Assembly (NCBI GenBank): GCA_028023455.1
Contig: JAQFVV010013388.1
Coordinates: 64,001 to 128,000 of the forward strand
Direction: 5' to 3'
Length of the DNA stretch: 64,000 nucleotides
From: Epiperipatus broadwayi
Taxonomy: Eukaryota; Onychophora; Udeonychophora; Euonychophora; Peripatidae
Made by a program: the position numbers and the translations under genes. Within the stretch, counting starts at the first letter, position 1; each line of letters opens with the position of its first letter. Below are positions 50,210-63,879 of this stretch, piece after piece. The notes beneath the pieces were generated by a model, which was not told where the DNA came from, ran no database searches, and saw only the letters and a program-made list of their open reading frames with translations.

Positions 50210-53040
50210 CATTAAGACCTAATAATATTTACAATGATGAGAATACTTCCACTGATCCATCACTTTCTGCTTCTATTTTACACAGTAGCATTTAAAACAA
50301 AAAGTTGCTTAGAAACACATTTGAAAAATATTATAATGATCTTAATAATTTAAAAAACATTGCAAATTTTTCACAATTCCACTACCATTTTCATCACAAT
50401 TTACTTTACAACCATTACCCACATGTAATGAAAATAACCAAAATTTGCTTCCAGATATTATTTACAAACAACTGTTAGAATTAAAATATGTCATTCAACA
50501 GATTACAATCCTATGGAAAATGGATGAAAAAAGACCTACTTTATTTCTTAGCGAGCAAGATTTCTTTTAACAATGATTGCAGTGTGCCACATAATATACT
50601 GTTTTGAAGACAGATAGAAGCACAAAAAAAATTTTTTTTCAAATTAACTTTATTGTAAAACATTAAATTATGAGCATCTGTTATTTCAAATACTATGAAA
50701 AATTTGATGTTTTAAAGAATAAATGTTTTATAAAAAAAATTTTTAATATGATAATGCTTTGAAGATATATTATTTCAAATAAAAAATACTTTGATACATA
50801 ACAATAATAAAGGTTCACAATTTTCTAATCAACTAAAATATATAACGAATGATAACAAAAACATTGTGGAATGGACTCATCATTTAAGTTGGCAAATTTT
50901 ATATTATAATCTTTAATTATGATGTTTCTGTTAAACCTCTCTGGTCTGTAAATATAGCCGCCAATATTTCTATAGTTATTCTATGTAAATATCTATTAAA
51001 ATTATTTTTACGCAATTGTATATGGACATTCATTCTAATTTATTATTCTGCTTATTCAAAAAAAAAAAAACATATATACTTTCCAAAACAAATATAAAAT
51101 AAGAAATATTTTTTATTCATATTTGCTTGTCTTTTAACTAAAATTTTTACATCTCAATAATTATATATCTATGCATTTTTAAATACCAATTTTTAAAATA
51201 TCCACATTATAAAATAATTTTAAATTTATTCATATTATGAATTTTAATATATAAGATTTAAATAGACTTTTCATTATTAGATTTATATTTAATCTTCATA
51301 AAATAGCAATTAAAATTAACATAAATAACATCTGCTTTTGTAAAAGTGAAAACATTTTGCCATTTCATTTTTAGTTCAGAGCTCATCTATAGAAACATAC
51401 ATTTAGAAAGGAAGATGATTTTCTTTTTTAACAAAATAAATGTAAGATTATATAATAAATTGTTTTTACTGTTTAATTAATAATAACGTTAATAAATTAT
51501 AATTTAAAAGTGCAAATATACATTAGTAACTGCATTTGGGCAATTTAGGCATATGTAAAAACATTTGTAAACAAAGGTATGACAACTTCCAAACGCAAGT
51601 CAGCCTATTACCACAAGAATAGCTTAGCACAAAATGTGCAAAAGAAAAAACAGGATATATATCTTATTCTTAGATCATAAAAAACTAACACAGATACAGC
51701 TTTCATCAGCAAAATGCCCAACTAGTGTTCCTGGAATGTGACAATAGAAAGAGGAAAATAAGGGTTTGCTACATTGCAAATAAGAGAAAATAGCAACCAA
51801 TTATTAGTCCGTTTATGTATTAAGAATAATAAATAGACTTTATACAAGCAACAATCTGAACAAAATAATACAGCTATAATTATGGTGCTTGGCATCAAAA
51901 GTGCACTACACCATACACATAACTGATGGAAAAAGAATAACACACATTTAACATATATGTGCAAAGTTATTACAGATAAACAACAAAATTGAAATAAAAA
52001 TCAAGAAATATTGCATATATGTAATAATTTCACAAATTGATGACAATTTTAATTTTATTTATTTAATATAAGAAGGAATTTTACTTTCTATAAAATAAGT
52101 TTGAAGTAATTTATCAAGATAATTCAATATAATGTAAATTATTAATACTTATTTTGAAGTTGCATAATAATTCTTGCCAAAATATCCATAAATAAATTCT
52201 GTTTTTTTTCTATTCAAGCATATATATTGTGCCCTTGTCTGTAGGTCATAGGTAGGGAGAAAGGTCAAATGTAAAAAAAAAATTTTAAATTTTAAGTTAT
52301 ATTTAGGTGATATAAAAGTAATAATAGTTTTGTAATACAATTTTAAGCTAAAATACCTAACAGATCATAGTGTAATAAAGTATTTTTAAAAGTAAACAGT
52401 TAAATAAAGTTTTAATATCATTGCTTATGGTTGTGAAAGCTGGCCATACAAAATAACACAGCTATAGATAGCTAAAATTATTGTAATAAATTTAAAATAA
52501 TAGTCTAAGAATTAATAGATTAAATAAATGAAATATAATTTTATAGTTAGTCAAAATTAATAGGATATATTTTTTATTAATAAACTTTAGGATGGTGAGA
52601 GTTATATTTGGTTCTATAAGTTTCAATTTATTTTCCAAAATTTTATAAAGTACGTTAGTTTTGGTGATTTAAACCGAGACATAAATAAAAAAGAAATTAT
52701 TTTATAAAGTTGATAGACACGTGATCGTATATTAAATGCCTTCACGCACACACACACTTGGTAGATAATAATAAAGTTTGTGAATTTAAAACTAGATATA
52801 ATTGCCATCCATCATTAAAATTAAAAGTTAAAAATGTTATATATTGTCTTAATAATTATTTTAAAGATCAAAAAATAAGTTTATCAAACTATAATTTAAT
52901 TTAATAATATTAAGTTAAAATAATATTCCAGACATTACGTCATAAATATTTATTTAAAAGTACAGTTTATTATCCCAAAATAGAATGACTAATATTGTTC
53001 GCGCTAAAAACAAATATTGACCAATCAACGGATTTAAATT
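50210..53040. other. Intronic AT-rich DNA without recognised gene
   Basis: Short frames only (51722-51964 and 52149-52340 on minus), without splice-site context or recognisable motifs. A CA microsatellite lies near 52.74 kb. Confidence 0.45.
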
Positions 53041-55870
53041 GGCAAGAAAAAAATCTAAGATAGACAGAAGCGGGAGACGGAATGTGAAAGTTGAAGAGGA
53101 CGGTAACCTTTTTGAATTGCTTGTAACATCAAAGCTGAAAAAGTAGTTTAAATTTATAAATTAATAATTATTCTAAAGTTAGTCTTTAACAGATAATATA
53201 ATCTTGTATCCAGAAAGATGATTTGCTAATTTCTACGTGATCTTACCAGTGGATTTATTCAAATTTGACCATTCATACTACAGTAAAGATGGAAATACCA
53301 AAAATAATAATTGAAATAATTATTGAAAGAAAAATGAGTGAAAATTGTATAAGTTTTATGTTATTCGTGCTCAACCAGAAACTAAATCCTATAACGCTAA
53401 AAAAGAAAAGTAATACAAAGAAGACGCTGTGTGAAAATATAAGAAAGAAAATATTTACTGTTGAGAGAATCTTATGACGAACATTTGTTTTATAAGTACT
53501 TAAAACTAAGTCATATTTCTCTATGAGAAAAATCATAGTATATGTTCAAGTAAATATAAAGTGAATGAGGAAGAAAAATATGATATATTAAAGGAAAACA
53601 TTATTTAAAAATATAATTTTCCAAAAGTAAAAAGTAGGAGAAAAGTCATAGTCCTATATAAAGTGCTATATAAATTTACTAAGAGGAACCTAGATTTTAT
53701 CTCATCATAGAAAAAGGAAAAGATATTAAAATGGAAGAAATATTATTTAAACAGATATAAAATTAATCACTAAAGGAGGAAACGGATCCAGGGAAATAAA
53801 GAAAAATTTATTGAATTTTATAAAATAAAGTACAAGATGCATGAGGAAAACCAAGGGGGGGGAAAAAAGAAAAAATTAGCAGACTATATAAAGGAGATAT
53901 CAAGAATAAGTGGGAAAATATGAAGAAAACTAAGGATCATCGTCTAAGAAGAATTAATAAACATAATTAAAATTTTAAATAGAACATTAAGTGACTAAAG
54001 AAAATAAAGTATATTTTTTATTTAGCTTTGCAAGGAACGATTTTCCAAGCGAATCCAACAAAGATGTATCGTAAATATAATTTTAATATTTTTTTTTTAT
54101 TGTATTTAAAGTATAAAATTTGAATTAGCTTAGGGAAACATATAAACATAAATTTTATAATAGTTATAATTAAAATATGAGCTAATGGAATGAGAGAAAT
54201 ATTAATAATAAATAAAATGTGTGTATGGAAAATGTTAAACACCTACTAGAAGTCCTGGAATGGAGAAGTTTACAAATACGATCCAGAGGATAGAGATCGT
54301 TGGTAATTTTAATATTATTGGTAATATGTAATGTAATTTTTTTTATAGGTCATCTATTAATGAATGAGGTATGAACGATGTTAAAAGTTATAAGTACACA
54401 TTTATCCAACATCAAACATATATTTGAGAGAGTAGTAAAACTTTTAAAAATGTGCATGCAATAAATAATCTAAAATAATTAATAATAAGTAACATATTAA
54501 TTATGTGATTCTTTTGAATTTTATATTGAAAATATCCAAATAGTTTAGAACAACAGAGATAGAAATGTACGAGAAGTATAGTAAAGAATTTTCTTAAGAA
54601 TAGCTGTATAGTTATATTAAAAATGAATTTTATTATTATTAGCAAGATAGACAAAGAATTTGTCGATGTAATGTAGAGATGAATCTGAAGAAATCAGTCA
54701 GATAGTGACTTGGGAGTACTGATATCAAAGGAAACCAAGAGGATGTTTTATTGAAATATAAGGAATGAAATATGGGGATCATAATAATTTGTGTGACCTC
54801 AGTATAGATAACTTTGCCCTATAACTGAGCACATATATTCTGGACAGTGTCTTTACATATCTTTGAAACTTTCTGATGTGATGAAGCTGAAGAAATAGCT
54901 TTAGCATCCTTCCAATATTAGAGGCAGATAGACAGATAAAAGTCACTCCTCTATGGCGTCCTTAAATTCACTGTGCCATGATTGTCGAAGTTTTATAAAG
55001 GATAATATCTTGTTTATTTTGATCCAATGCATCTATATCTTCGCTATCTTGATTTCATGGAAATACATCGTCAGGGAGATAATTTTATAGAAATGATACA
55101 TAAGATAGAAAGGAAGCTAGATATTAGTTATGTAAGAATAGTTGTTTACTAGAGTAAAGTAGAATTGTATAAGTCCAAAGTGAAAGTATAAGTATTATAA
55201 AAGATGGAGAATCATATGATATAATTTAAAAAAAAAAAAAAAACTTTAGAATTAAGTTTTAAAGCAATAATAAGATTTTAAAATATTGTACGTGATATTT
55301 TAATGGAAGAGATTGCATGTTTTGTGTGGCGAAATGATTTTAAATGTATAATAAAAAATGTGTATTTGTACATGATGTGTGGATGACGTTAATTGCTATA
55401 TAAAACTAGGAATAGGATCAATAATTCGACTGATAATTATTATATGATCGATGATAAAACTGAACATCAAATTGTCATAAGGATTAAATTCTGTAGGATT
55501 CCATACTAACAAGAATATAATTAGAATTTTGTAATTTTGTATAATTTTACATAAAAGTAAAGATTTTATAGAAATATAAACCTGAAATTATAAGGCTATA
55601 AATGTCAATAGAAAATTTTAATAGATAGAATTTTGTGTATTAAACTAAGCTCAAAACATGTATCTGAAGATAATAATATTGTGAAATATATTTTTGTAAT
55701 TATTAATGGTAAAAAGGGTAAAATAAAAATTAGATAATAATAATGTTAAGACATCAACGGTAGAAATAAAAGAGTTTGTAATAAGTAGATAGGGATATCC
55801 GCTGTAAATAATGTACAAATTGTTACTTGTTATAATGTTAATAAAATGTTATAAAATTTTATTAGTAAGC
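53040..55870 (+). other. Purine-rich plus-strand block, probable decayed element
   Basis: Across about 2.8 kb the plus strand is strongly enriched in A and G over C and T, in contrast to the flanks. Broken A-rich frames occur on plus (53265-53477 encodes MTIHTTVKMEIPKIIIEIII). Such a skew is typical of the coding strand of an AT-rich retroelement. No reverse-transcriptase, integrase or transposase motif was recognised, and no ends were found. Confidence 0.3.
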
Positions 55871-55879
55871 TTTGTGTCT

Positions 55880-58390
55880 TGGTTGTTGTTTTTCCTACAC
55901 ATGAAAATGCATGAAATCACAACGCACGTTTATAATTAAACGTATTTAAGATTTTGCACAAAATAAATAAACATTAGAAATTTTAATAATTTATTTTATT
56001 TTATTTACGTAATGAAATGAAAGAAGTATAATTAGAACAGATATGGTCATAGATTGATTGCCACAGTATTTGAGTAAAATATATGCGAACGTTACCACAT
56101 AACTTTTGATTATAGGATTGATAAATATTACCACGAAAATATTTAATACATCTAGAAAGAAAAGAGGATTGTATTACTCTATTATTGTCATTGTTATTAT
56201 TAATTAGTTATTCTTTACGTAGTGAATTATGACATAAAATTCCCTTATCATAATTTGCTATGGCAATATAAAATCAGTTTTAATTACAATTTATAAACCT
56301 GGGATTTAATTATTTACTTACTTATTGATTTATCTATTTGATTTGAAATGATTAGATCAATTTAATTCTATTTTATTTAATTAATTTATTTTATGTGAGC
56401 TAGATTTTGTTTAAAAGTATTAAGATATGATACTTCGTCTTGTTCCTTTGTCATTGCTCCAGGTCTCATGGAAATAATAAAAGATATTTGTGTTGATTTA
56501 TTTCATAGACACGACTAGATTTTATGAAATTCTGAGCTAGTAATTGTTTTATTTAAATCATAATAATATGTTTGATAGACTGAGCTAAAGAACCCGGAAT
56601 TATTATTAATATTAATTGTTATTGACCGGAAATAAATAAGTAACGAAAATCCGGAATATTTAACATACTTTTGGCATGTTGTTGTTATTATTATGGAGCA
56701 AGAGGAGGGAGGTTACAATATATATATTCAAAAACTTGTAGCTATGAAGGTTAATAAAAAAAATTCTATTACATGAAGTATTTTTTGCATACTTAGTATA
56801 AACCATTTTCCTATTACATATATTCTTTGCCTTTGCACTTGATCTATGATTACGCATAAAATAGATAAATAAAAATTAGATAAGTAAATCATATTTTATC
56901 TAATGTAGGTTTTTCAAAGAATTTTTAATATACTTTATTATTTTACATTGCAAGTCGTTTTATTTTTTTTAAATTACTACGATAATTAAATCTATTTTTT
57001 TTTTTTTGGTGAGAATGTTTATGTTTCTGATAAAAGGCATTTGGATGATTTAATTCTATTATTCTAAGTGTAAAAATATTAAATAAAAAATAAATGCATA
57101 TATCCTTTTTTTAGTTAATGTATAAATTTTACAACTTCATTTTTCTGTATTTTATTGCTATATATGTTCAAAGTATATATTTTAATTCTGTAGTGAAAAA
57201 ACGTGTATTTTTTTTTTGCCACAATTATTTACATCTATCATGAAAGCATTTTTTGGCTTGATTGAATCAACAAATCTTATTTAAGAAAATTATAATTTAG
57301 CTAAAGAAAATACTTTTCAATTTATTTTTAGTACAGTTTATTACTGTATAACATCAAAGTTTATTTTTACTTAAATAATGAATAAAATTTGTACTATTTT
57401 TTTACTTGACCTTATCTTACAATAAAAATGTATTGTTGTTATGATATCAACATTCTTACGTTACTGGTATTACAAAATGGCCAGGCATTTAAAAAAAATA
57501 GCGAAGTGTTTTTAAAGATGGCTACCGCAAACAGTTGCTTGTTTATCAAAATAGAGGGTACAAATTAATGATGTTCACTTTGATGAAATGGTGTATAAAG
57601 AGTGTACAGGTAAACTTTTGAAGCAATTTCCATAACCAAAAATTTATTTACACAATTAACAATTTTTTACACTTCAGAAATGATGGCATTCTTCATGTAG
57701 ATAAAAATAACTAAACATTTACAAATATTATTATAAAAATGTTAATGAAATTAAGAGAAGCTCTACATATATTAAAACTAAATATAAATACCTTCTAATA
57801 TAAATGAAAGCTTTTTAAAAATATATAATAACATTACGTCTGAATGTGCATATATAAGTTTATAAATATGTAAAAAGACCCCCCAAAAAATTATAATAAT
57901 GTTACATCACTTATAACTAAAAAGCTCTCAATAATAATTTCAGATGATGAAATGGGATGAATTACTTCACTAACATTAATTTATAATTTAATTTTTTCAA
58001 ATTGAAAATGAAATTTTCTTTGAAAATGTTAAAATGGGACCCTTTTTTAAATAAAAATATCAATGCAGTTGGTGAATTTTTTACCTTCTAGTTAAGTTAC
58101 ACAGTCAATGTGAGGGTAGTTTTAGTAAAACAAAATTTGGTAAATATGAATTGATGACCCTTACTAAAACTTCACATTAATAAAATTTATTATTGGAAAT
58201 CTTACTAAAGTTTTTATAAATAAGTAATGCATATTCATTTGTGACTTTAATAATAATAATAATGACAAGGTGAAAAAATTCAGATATCAGTGCAAAAAAT
58301 ATTTCTAATGACCCCCTGCCCCCCATACCTTTTTTGAAATGTAGAATTTTTAGCCAAAACTGCTTATTTATAGTTATACATTAAACTAAT
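55880..58390. other. Intronic AT-rich DNA without recognised gene
   Basis: No coding or structured element recognised. A less AT-rich patch at 57.48-57.62 kb is unexplained. Confidence 0.4.
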
Positions 58391-58399
58391 GTTTTTCTG

Positions 58400-58655
58400 A
58401 AGATTTGTGATGATGGTATTTTAGTTGTATTTATATATTGGACTATTTCCACCATCTAATAATAAATATCGAATGTCTTAAGACAAATTTAACTTTATTT
58501 AAATATTCCATGAAATTACACTAAACTATTATTAGTAATAGCACACTTGGTGGTATATGTACAACGTTTGAATATTTAAATGGAGTTAAATTTTTCTAAA
58601 GACATTCAATACTTAATATTAGGTGAAAGAAATATTCCAATATATAATATATACA
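58400..58655. repeat. Foldback element, family shared with 29.3 kb, copy 2
   Basis: Starts GATTTGTGATGATGGTATTT, then TATATTGGACTATTTCC and TAAATATCGAATGTCTT. The far arm has TAAAGACATTCAATACTTAA and AATATTCCAATATATAATAT. Each arm is the complement of the other and of the 29.3-kb copy, which lies in opposite orientation. Confidence 0.6.
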
Positions 58656-58899
58656 TTAAACTAATTCATCATCTAGTTCAATTATTAAATGATTTTAGAA
58701 AAATTCAAATTTTATTTATATTTTTTCAAATATATCAACTATTAATAATAATACACAGGTTAGTGTATAATACAACATTATTTTCCTTTCTTCTTCAGAG
58801 GTAGCTGGACAAACTAGTATGGAAAGTGAGTGAGTTTTAGACTCATGAATGCTGAATTTAAGGTGACACTCTAACCAGTATCAATTTTTTTTTTTTTTT

Positions 58900-60525
58900 T
58901 TTTTAAAAAAGCAACTACCAGCAGAAATGTTTTAACTGCCTATAAGAGGGAGAAAAAATAGTTTAGAAATTTTATGACCAGCCTACAAAAATTTTAAATT
59001 ACCATATTTACGATAATACAAACTTTGTAACAAGTCACCTGCAAAGGTTTGTATTTGGTAAGAAATTCGTTTATGATACAATTTCTACAATAACATAGTG
59101 AAAAAATAAAAAAAGATACAAAGATAAAACCGCCTAAAATAATAAGCTGAAAAAACAAGGACATTATCATTAAAAAATAAAATAAATAAATGTTTTTAAA
59201 AGTTATTTTTATGTTACTTCATATAATTCTAAATTTTGATAGACAAAATTTTAAAATTGAATTTTAATCGTAATTTCATTACATTTTTCAGAAAATTCTG
59301 ATTAAAAATCGTGGCATGGTTTATCTGTAATAATTTGTTATTGCAAAACATAAAAATGTAGCATTGTATGTTCTTATTTTTTTTCTTCTCAATATAATCA
59401 TTTAGGTAACAAATAAAATGATATTCTGTGGAGAATAACATTTCTTTGCAAATAAAGAAGATAAAATATATTAAATCAAGTAATAATTTTAGGACCCAAA
59501 TACTTATGAAAAAATAACTAATAAAATATTAATCAAAAAACAAAATTAATTAAGCACTGTTATTGTATAATTAAAAATAAATATATTGAAAAGATATTAA
59601 AATAATTATCTGTTATACAACGGCAAAGCGTAATTGATGATTGAGTGTTACTACTTGGTTATCTAGTTATTTACATGCGTCCATATTTTTACCACGAACA
59701 CCATGGTTATAAAAAAGAAAAGAAATTCTATTTTACATGTAAAGTTTACTACAATTATAAATACCATTAATAATAATAAAATGAAGTATATAATTTGAAT
59801 GTAAAACTTAAATTGTTACCTGCATAATGTATCCATATGTGAACATGCATATTATATGAGCACTTACAAGGGCGATCTTTTTTAACGATTCTGCAATTAC
59901 TTTATTTTTGAAAAGTAATAACAAATAATTCATAGAGCAGCAGCAATTTAATATATCAACTGAATTTTCAGTTCAAATGATGGAAATCAATTTTAGAATT
60001 AGAATTTATTTTGTCATCCATAACTTTCCATAATATGTGAGGAGCTGTTAAACTTTAACTCAATATTAATTACAAAATTAAAGAGGAGGAGAAGGAAAAA
60101 GATCTTTTAAAAAAGTAATTTAAATAAAACTGGCAAAAATTTATTTTTCATTACAGAAGGAAAAAAAAAACAGTTATCATTTCTGAAAACAACATTTATA
60201 ATAATCATTAATTCTCACTGTGATTAATACCAGGTGCCTAATTATTTTCCCCATTTTTTAGGCAGAAAACTTATTTATTTAAAAAAATTAATCATCTGTC
60301 AAACGGATAAAAGCTTAATTTCTATTTTAATATTAATAAATTGCAAATAAAATAAGTTCTATTACATGTACTCGTATATAATCTGATGCACAACTTCCAG
60401 ACCCACTGATATATAAATATATAGAAAAATGAGAATGCAAATATATAAGTGCTTACACGTGCATATACAAAATTTTAATATGAAAACAGAAATGTGCTTA
60501 TATAAATAGAAAAGACAAAAAGACT
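58900..60525. other. Intronic DNA just downstream of the 60.5-kb exon
   Basis: Nothing beyond A/T-rich intron sequence. A block at 58.80-58.88 kb has weak tRNA-like boxes on minus next to a T22 run, too poor to call. Confidence 0.4.
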
Positions 60526-60528
60526 TAC

Positions 60529-60614
60529 TGCAACAGCTTCAATTCTGATATCATCAATGTTATCATGTAGAGTCAGTTTCAAAATCAAAGGACATACTTG
60601 CTTTTCAACGTCCA
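60529..60614 (-). CDS. PPP4R1: PPP4R1 exon, HEAT-repeat segment
   Basis: Minus-strand exon of 86 bp flanked by ATACAG (acceptor) and GTAAGTCT (donor). It finishes the split valine codon and then reads DVEKQVCPLILKLTLHDN followed by IDDIRIEAVA. PPP4R1 orthologues carry the matching segment (D-V-E-x-x-V-C-P-x-x-x-x-L-T, then D-D-V/I-x-x-E-A-V-A). The exon ends in phase 0 and joins in frame to the exon at 2.4 kb across a 58-kb intron. The upstream intron to the 63.8-kb exon is 3,204 bp. No internal stop or frameshift is seen, so this is a functional exon and not a relic. Confidence 0.87.
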
Positions 60615-61978
60615 CTGTATAAAAAATAAAATTTTATTTGATTATATGACAATTATCCAATCAAAATATATAAAACATAATTGGAATTTTGCTATTTTTT
60701 AAATAATTCTGTTGATATGTAATTATTCTTTAAAATATCATTAATATAAGCGATACTCCAGATTTGGCTTACTGCCGTTTTTCCAGGAAAAAAAAATTAC
60801 TCAATAGCTCTCTGAAAACCTTTCTTCATTAAGCAAAGAAACAGAAAATGCAGTAATAAATCTGCATTCTCTTATGTATCAATATTTCTACCTATGTCCG
60901 ACAATATAGTAAACAAACCTCTTGATATAAATAAGATATCCTGAGACTTAATATTATAAAATTATTTTTTTTAAAAACAATTATAGTATTATTTACTATT
61001 CCTCATCATTTTGTTTAGATTCTAGCAAAAAAAAATTTGTCAATATCAAATATCTCAAAAAAATTTCTGTAAGTACTTTGAAAATAAGATAAATCTTTTA
61101 TCTTTCCTATCAGCATAAACTTTTGTCAAATCTGTAAATGAATAAAAGTGTAAATAAAATATTCAACACTATATTGTTTAATTTTTTTCTTAGGTTCAAC
61201 CATATCATTATAAAAAAAGTAAAATGTATTTATTTATCATAACAGCGATATCAAATTATCAAGTGATATAACAAACGTTTTTTGCAATAATTGGGTCATT
61301 GAATAGTACAAGTGACATTAGGTATAAAGTTAGTTTTGTCTAAGATGAGATAAGACAAACAAACTAAAATAGTAATGAAACTAATAAAGTGCATTTTGTT
61401 CTTTGCTCAGTATTAGATAATATGTATTTGATATTAAATTGTCAAATATCAAACAAAATTTATCAAAAAATTAATTTAAGAAAATATATCAAATATGCAA
61501 TTAAAAATCAGTTAATACTTTTAACTTAGACTGCCCTCATTCCTCTGTTCTAATTAATATTGCGATAAAAAAATACGACAAAGATATGGCACTGACCCAA
61601 ACTTGTTAAGATTTTATTAGTAGTAAAACATTGGAAGACAGAGAAACATATGATTGATATGTAAAAAAATGTTTATAAATTGTTTTATTGAAACAATAAT
61701 ACAATTTTTTTGTATGCGATTTGAAGCCCATAATGAAAGAAAATATAAAATATGAATTTAATTTTTGAAATACTTATTACACTTGCAATTAATTGCTTGT
61801 CACACAATTCAGAAACAATTTAAATTAGATTTCATACATACATATCTATATAAAGTATTATATTGTAAATAAATCATTACCCTTACGTATTTCTGCTATT
61901 ATAGGCTGGCCTTGCTGATTGGTTAGAACTTGCATTTTGCAGATTTATTTAAAAAATAAAGGATACTTGCATATTATA

Positions 61979-62147
61979 CCTGCTTTCTGTATTGTGATGG
62001 CAAAATGCCATACCTTTCTCCAGTTGGAAAGGGGTATTTGCAGCGGTTGTGACTTTTTATTACGTTTTTAAAAGTTGTGACTTTAATATGCCGTGCTAAA
62101 AAGTCACAATTATAGCATTCTGCCATCACAAATACAGGCAGCAGATC
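61979..62147. repeat. Miniature inverted-repeat element in PPP4R1 intron
   Basis: CCTGCTTTCTGTATTGTGAT and GGCAAAATGCCATA on the left match the complement of the right end (TAGCATTCTGCCATCACAAA, TACAGGCAG). A second inner pair GTGACTTTTTA/TAAAAAGTCAC nests inside. The non-AT composition contrasts with its surroundings. No coding capacity. Confidence 0.6.
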
Positions 62148-62819
62148 TAATACGTAAATTCCAAATAAAATAACCACTACAATATTTTAAACCTATGTTA
62201 CATAACATTTGTACAAACGGTTTTTCAAAAATTTTTTTCCCTTCTTTCTTTGTGCTTTCAACATCCTCTTATTTTTATTTAATGCCCCCCCCCCCCCGGC
62301 ACCAGAAGCTACTATCATCCCCTGGATCAAGCCAAAAATTTAAATTCAAATATCTAATATTCGTTCTACTAACTTTTTGAATAGATAGGTTATGTCCAAT
62401 GATGCCGAAAACCATTGCTATAGGTGAAAATTTCATTTAGTAATTAATTTCATATTTTGCGAAGACTTAGTTTGAACGATTACATTTGTAATGAATAATG
62501 TTAAGATTATCAATATAGAAACAAAGTTAATAATAGAGATAAAATATTCAAATATGTAGGAACATGGACAAGTTTCATTAGGGCCCATTCAAAATATAAA
62601 GGCGGAGTTTACAACTAAACAGATTAAGCCCCCAACCTATTTATACATAAAGCAATAAAATATTTTACTAGTATTATATAGCATGGGTCAAAACTATAAT
62701 ATTATTTCATACGTATTATTATTAATATATGTAATTAAATAATTATAAACAAAAAAAAACAATAATGTCATGTATAGTTGCTGTTTCCACAACTTTTTGT
62801 ATAACTAGATTTACACTAA

Positions 62820-63330
62820 ATGTATATATTGTACTGTTTATTTATATATGGTACAAAAAATATTGGCATTTGGTAAAAGCTAAAAAAAAGTAAATTTAGA
62901 TATTTTTTTGATTAGTTTTTTTTTTTTGTTAAAACTTACAATGAAAGTTAAAATTGTAGTAAAATAAAAGTAAAAATTGGAGAGAACAAAAGGCACAAAT
63001 TACTAATCTAGATAAGCTAAAAGAAAAATATTTTAGCTAAATAAAGATGGCTGAAAGACATTATAAAGAAGAGAACTTTGTATTTCTTTTTAATTTACGA
63101 TGAGCGATACGATAGATTTCAGCGGATTCTTACATGAATCCTGGCGCCCTGATAAATAGAAATAAAAGCTGATCTTGTCAATAGCGCAAATCGTAACAAT
63201 TACTAGGTAGAGTTGATCAGGAAATATAGTTATGTTTTTTTAGAAATAGGAATGAAACTTTCTTCTTTTTGCATAACTTGATCAACTCGAGCAGTTTATT
63301 GCGTATAGAGGCCTAGTCAGATGGAAAAAC
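62820..63330 (+). repeat. Dispersed repeat, short copy
   Basis: Shares blocks in the same order with 12781-14225: ATATTGGCATTTGGTAAAAG, AATTACTAATCTAGATAA, GAACTTTGTATTTC, CATGAATCCTGGCGCCCT and TGATCAGGAAATATAGTTAT. It lies in the 3.2-kb PPP4R1 intron. No coding capacity or clear ends were found. Confidence 0.5.
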
Positions 63331-63818
63331 CGATACAATATATATATATTTATTACCAGGATATATCAAAGTGGCTATATATATAATAAAATACTTAAAA
63401 TCAAAAACAAATAATGGAAAAAATAATATTATATAAGTAATTAAATTTTTTTAAAAATAAAGTGAGAGTGTACAACTTTTTATTGCATGCATTATATTCT
63501 ATTTAATTAATATTAAATAAAGTATCTAAGAATTTAAAAAATTTAGAAATCGGACATTGAATACTGAAAATGGATTGATGCCCAGCAGAATAATGTTAAG
63601 GATAGATTGCTAAAAAGAACACATACATATAACTCGAAAGTAACAAGATTATAGGAAAGGGCTGATAAGAACCATTAATGCTAGTTTCTGTTCTGTTTTT
63701 GACAAATAATATTTTTAACAAAAATTATATGAAATAACTCTAAACTAAAACTTTGATGAAATCCTCACTTCACAATGAAATAATTATAAAAGATTTGCCC
63801 ATGCAAATAAATTCTTAC

Positions 63819-63879
63819 CTTTGTCAACCAATTCTTGTTCTAATAAAACTAAAAGGGCAGCTTGACTTGTTTTTCGAAC
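63819..63879 (-). CDS. PPP4R1: PPP4R1 exon (most 5' exon in window), HEAT-repeat segment
   Basis: Minus-strand exon of 61 bp that encodes VRKTSQAALLVLLEQELVDK and ends on the first base of the next codon (phase 1). It is preceded by TTTTAG and followed by GTAAGAAT, both good splice signals. From family knowledge, this closely matches the HEAT-repeat stretch 'VRKTSQAALL.LLEQEL' near the N-terminal part of protein phosphatase 4 regulatory subunit 1, a scaffold that binds the PP4 catalytic subunit and directs its substrate choice. The split GTG codon joins to the exon at 60.6 kb as VDK-VDVEKQVCP, which keeps the frame. Upstream exons lie beyond the window end. The identification rests on recalled family sequence, not on an alignment. 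Confidence 0.85.

Larger units (their letters stand above)
2451..60528 (-). other. PPP4R1: Giant (58,078-bp) PPP4R1 intron hosting a miRNA cluster
   Basis: This is the interval between the donor at 60528 and the acceptor at 2451. It holds the miR-71/miR-2 hairpins in the sense direction of the host gene plus nearly all repeats described here. Because the hairpins share the host strand, processing from the PPP4R1 primary transcript is possible, but an independent promoter inside the intron is equally possible. No clear promoter was recognised in the AT-rich DNA upstream of miR-71 (48.4-60.5 kb). Confidence 0.8.

Noticed and set aside
53125-53150. CATCAAAGCTG on plus, resembling the miR-2 complement
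   Set aside because: Only 11 bases match, the GGCTGTGATA part is missing and no hairpin arm is present.
57480-57620. Possible extra PPP4R1 exon in a less AT-rich patch
   Set aside because: Exons at 60.5 and 2.4 kb join directly in frame and in homology, leaving no missing sequence to encode.
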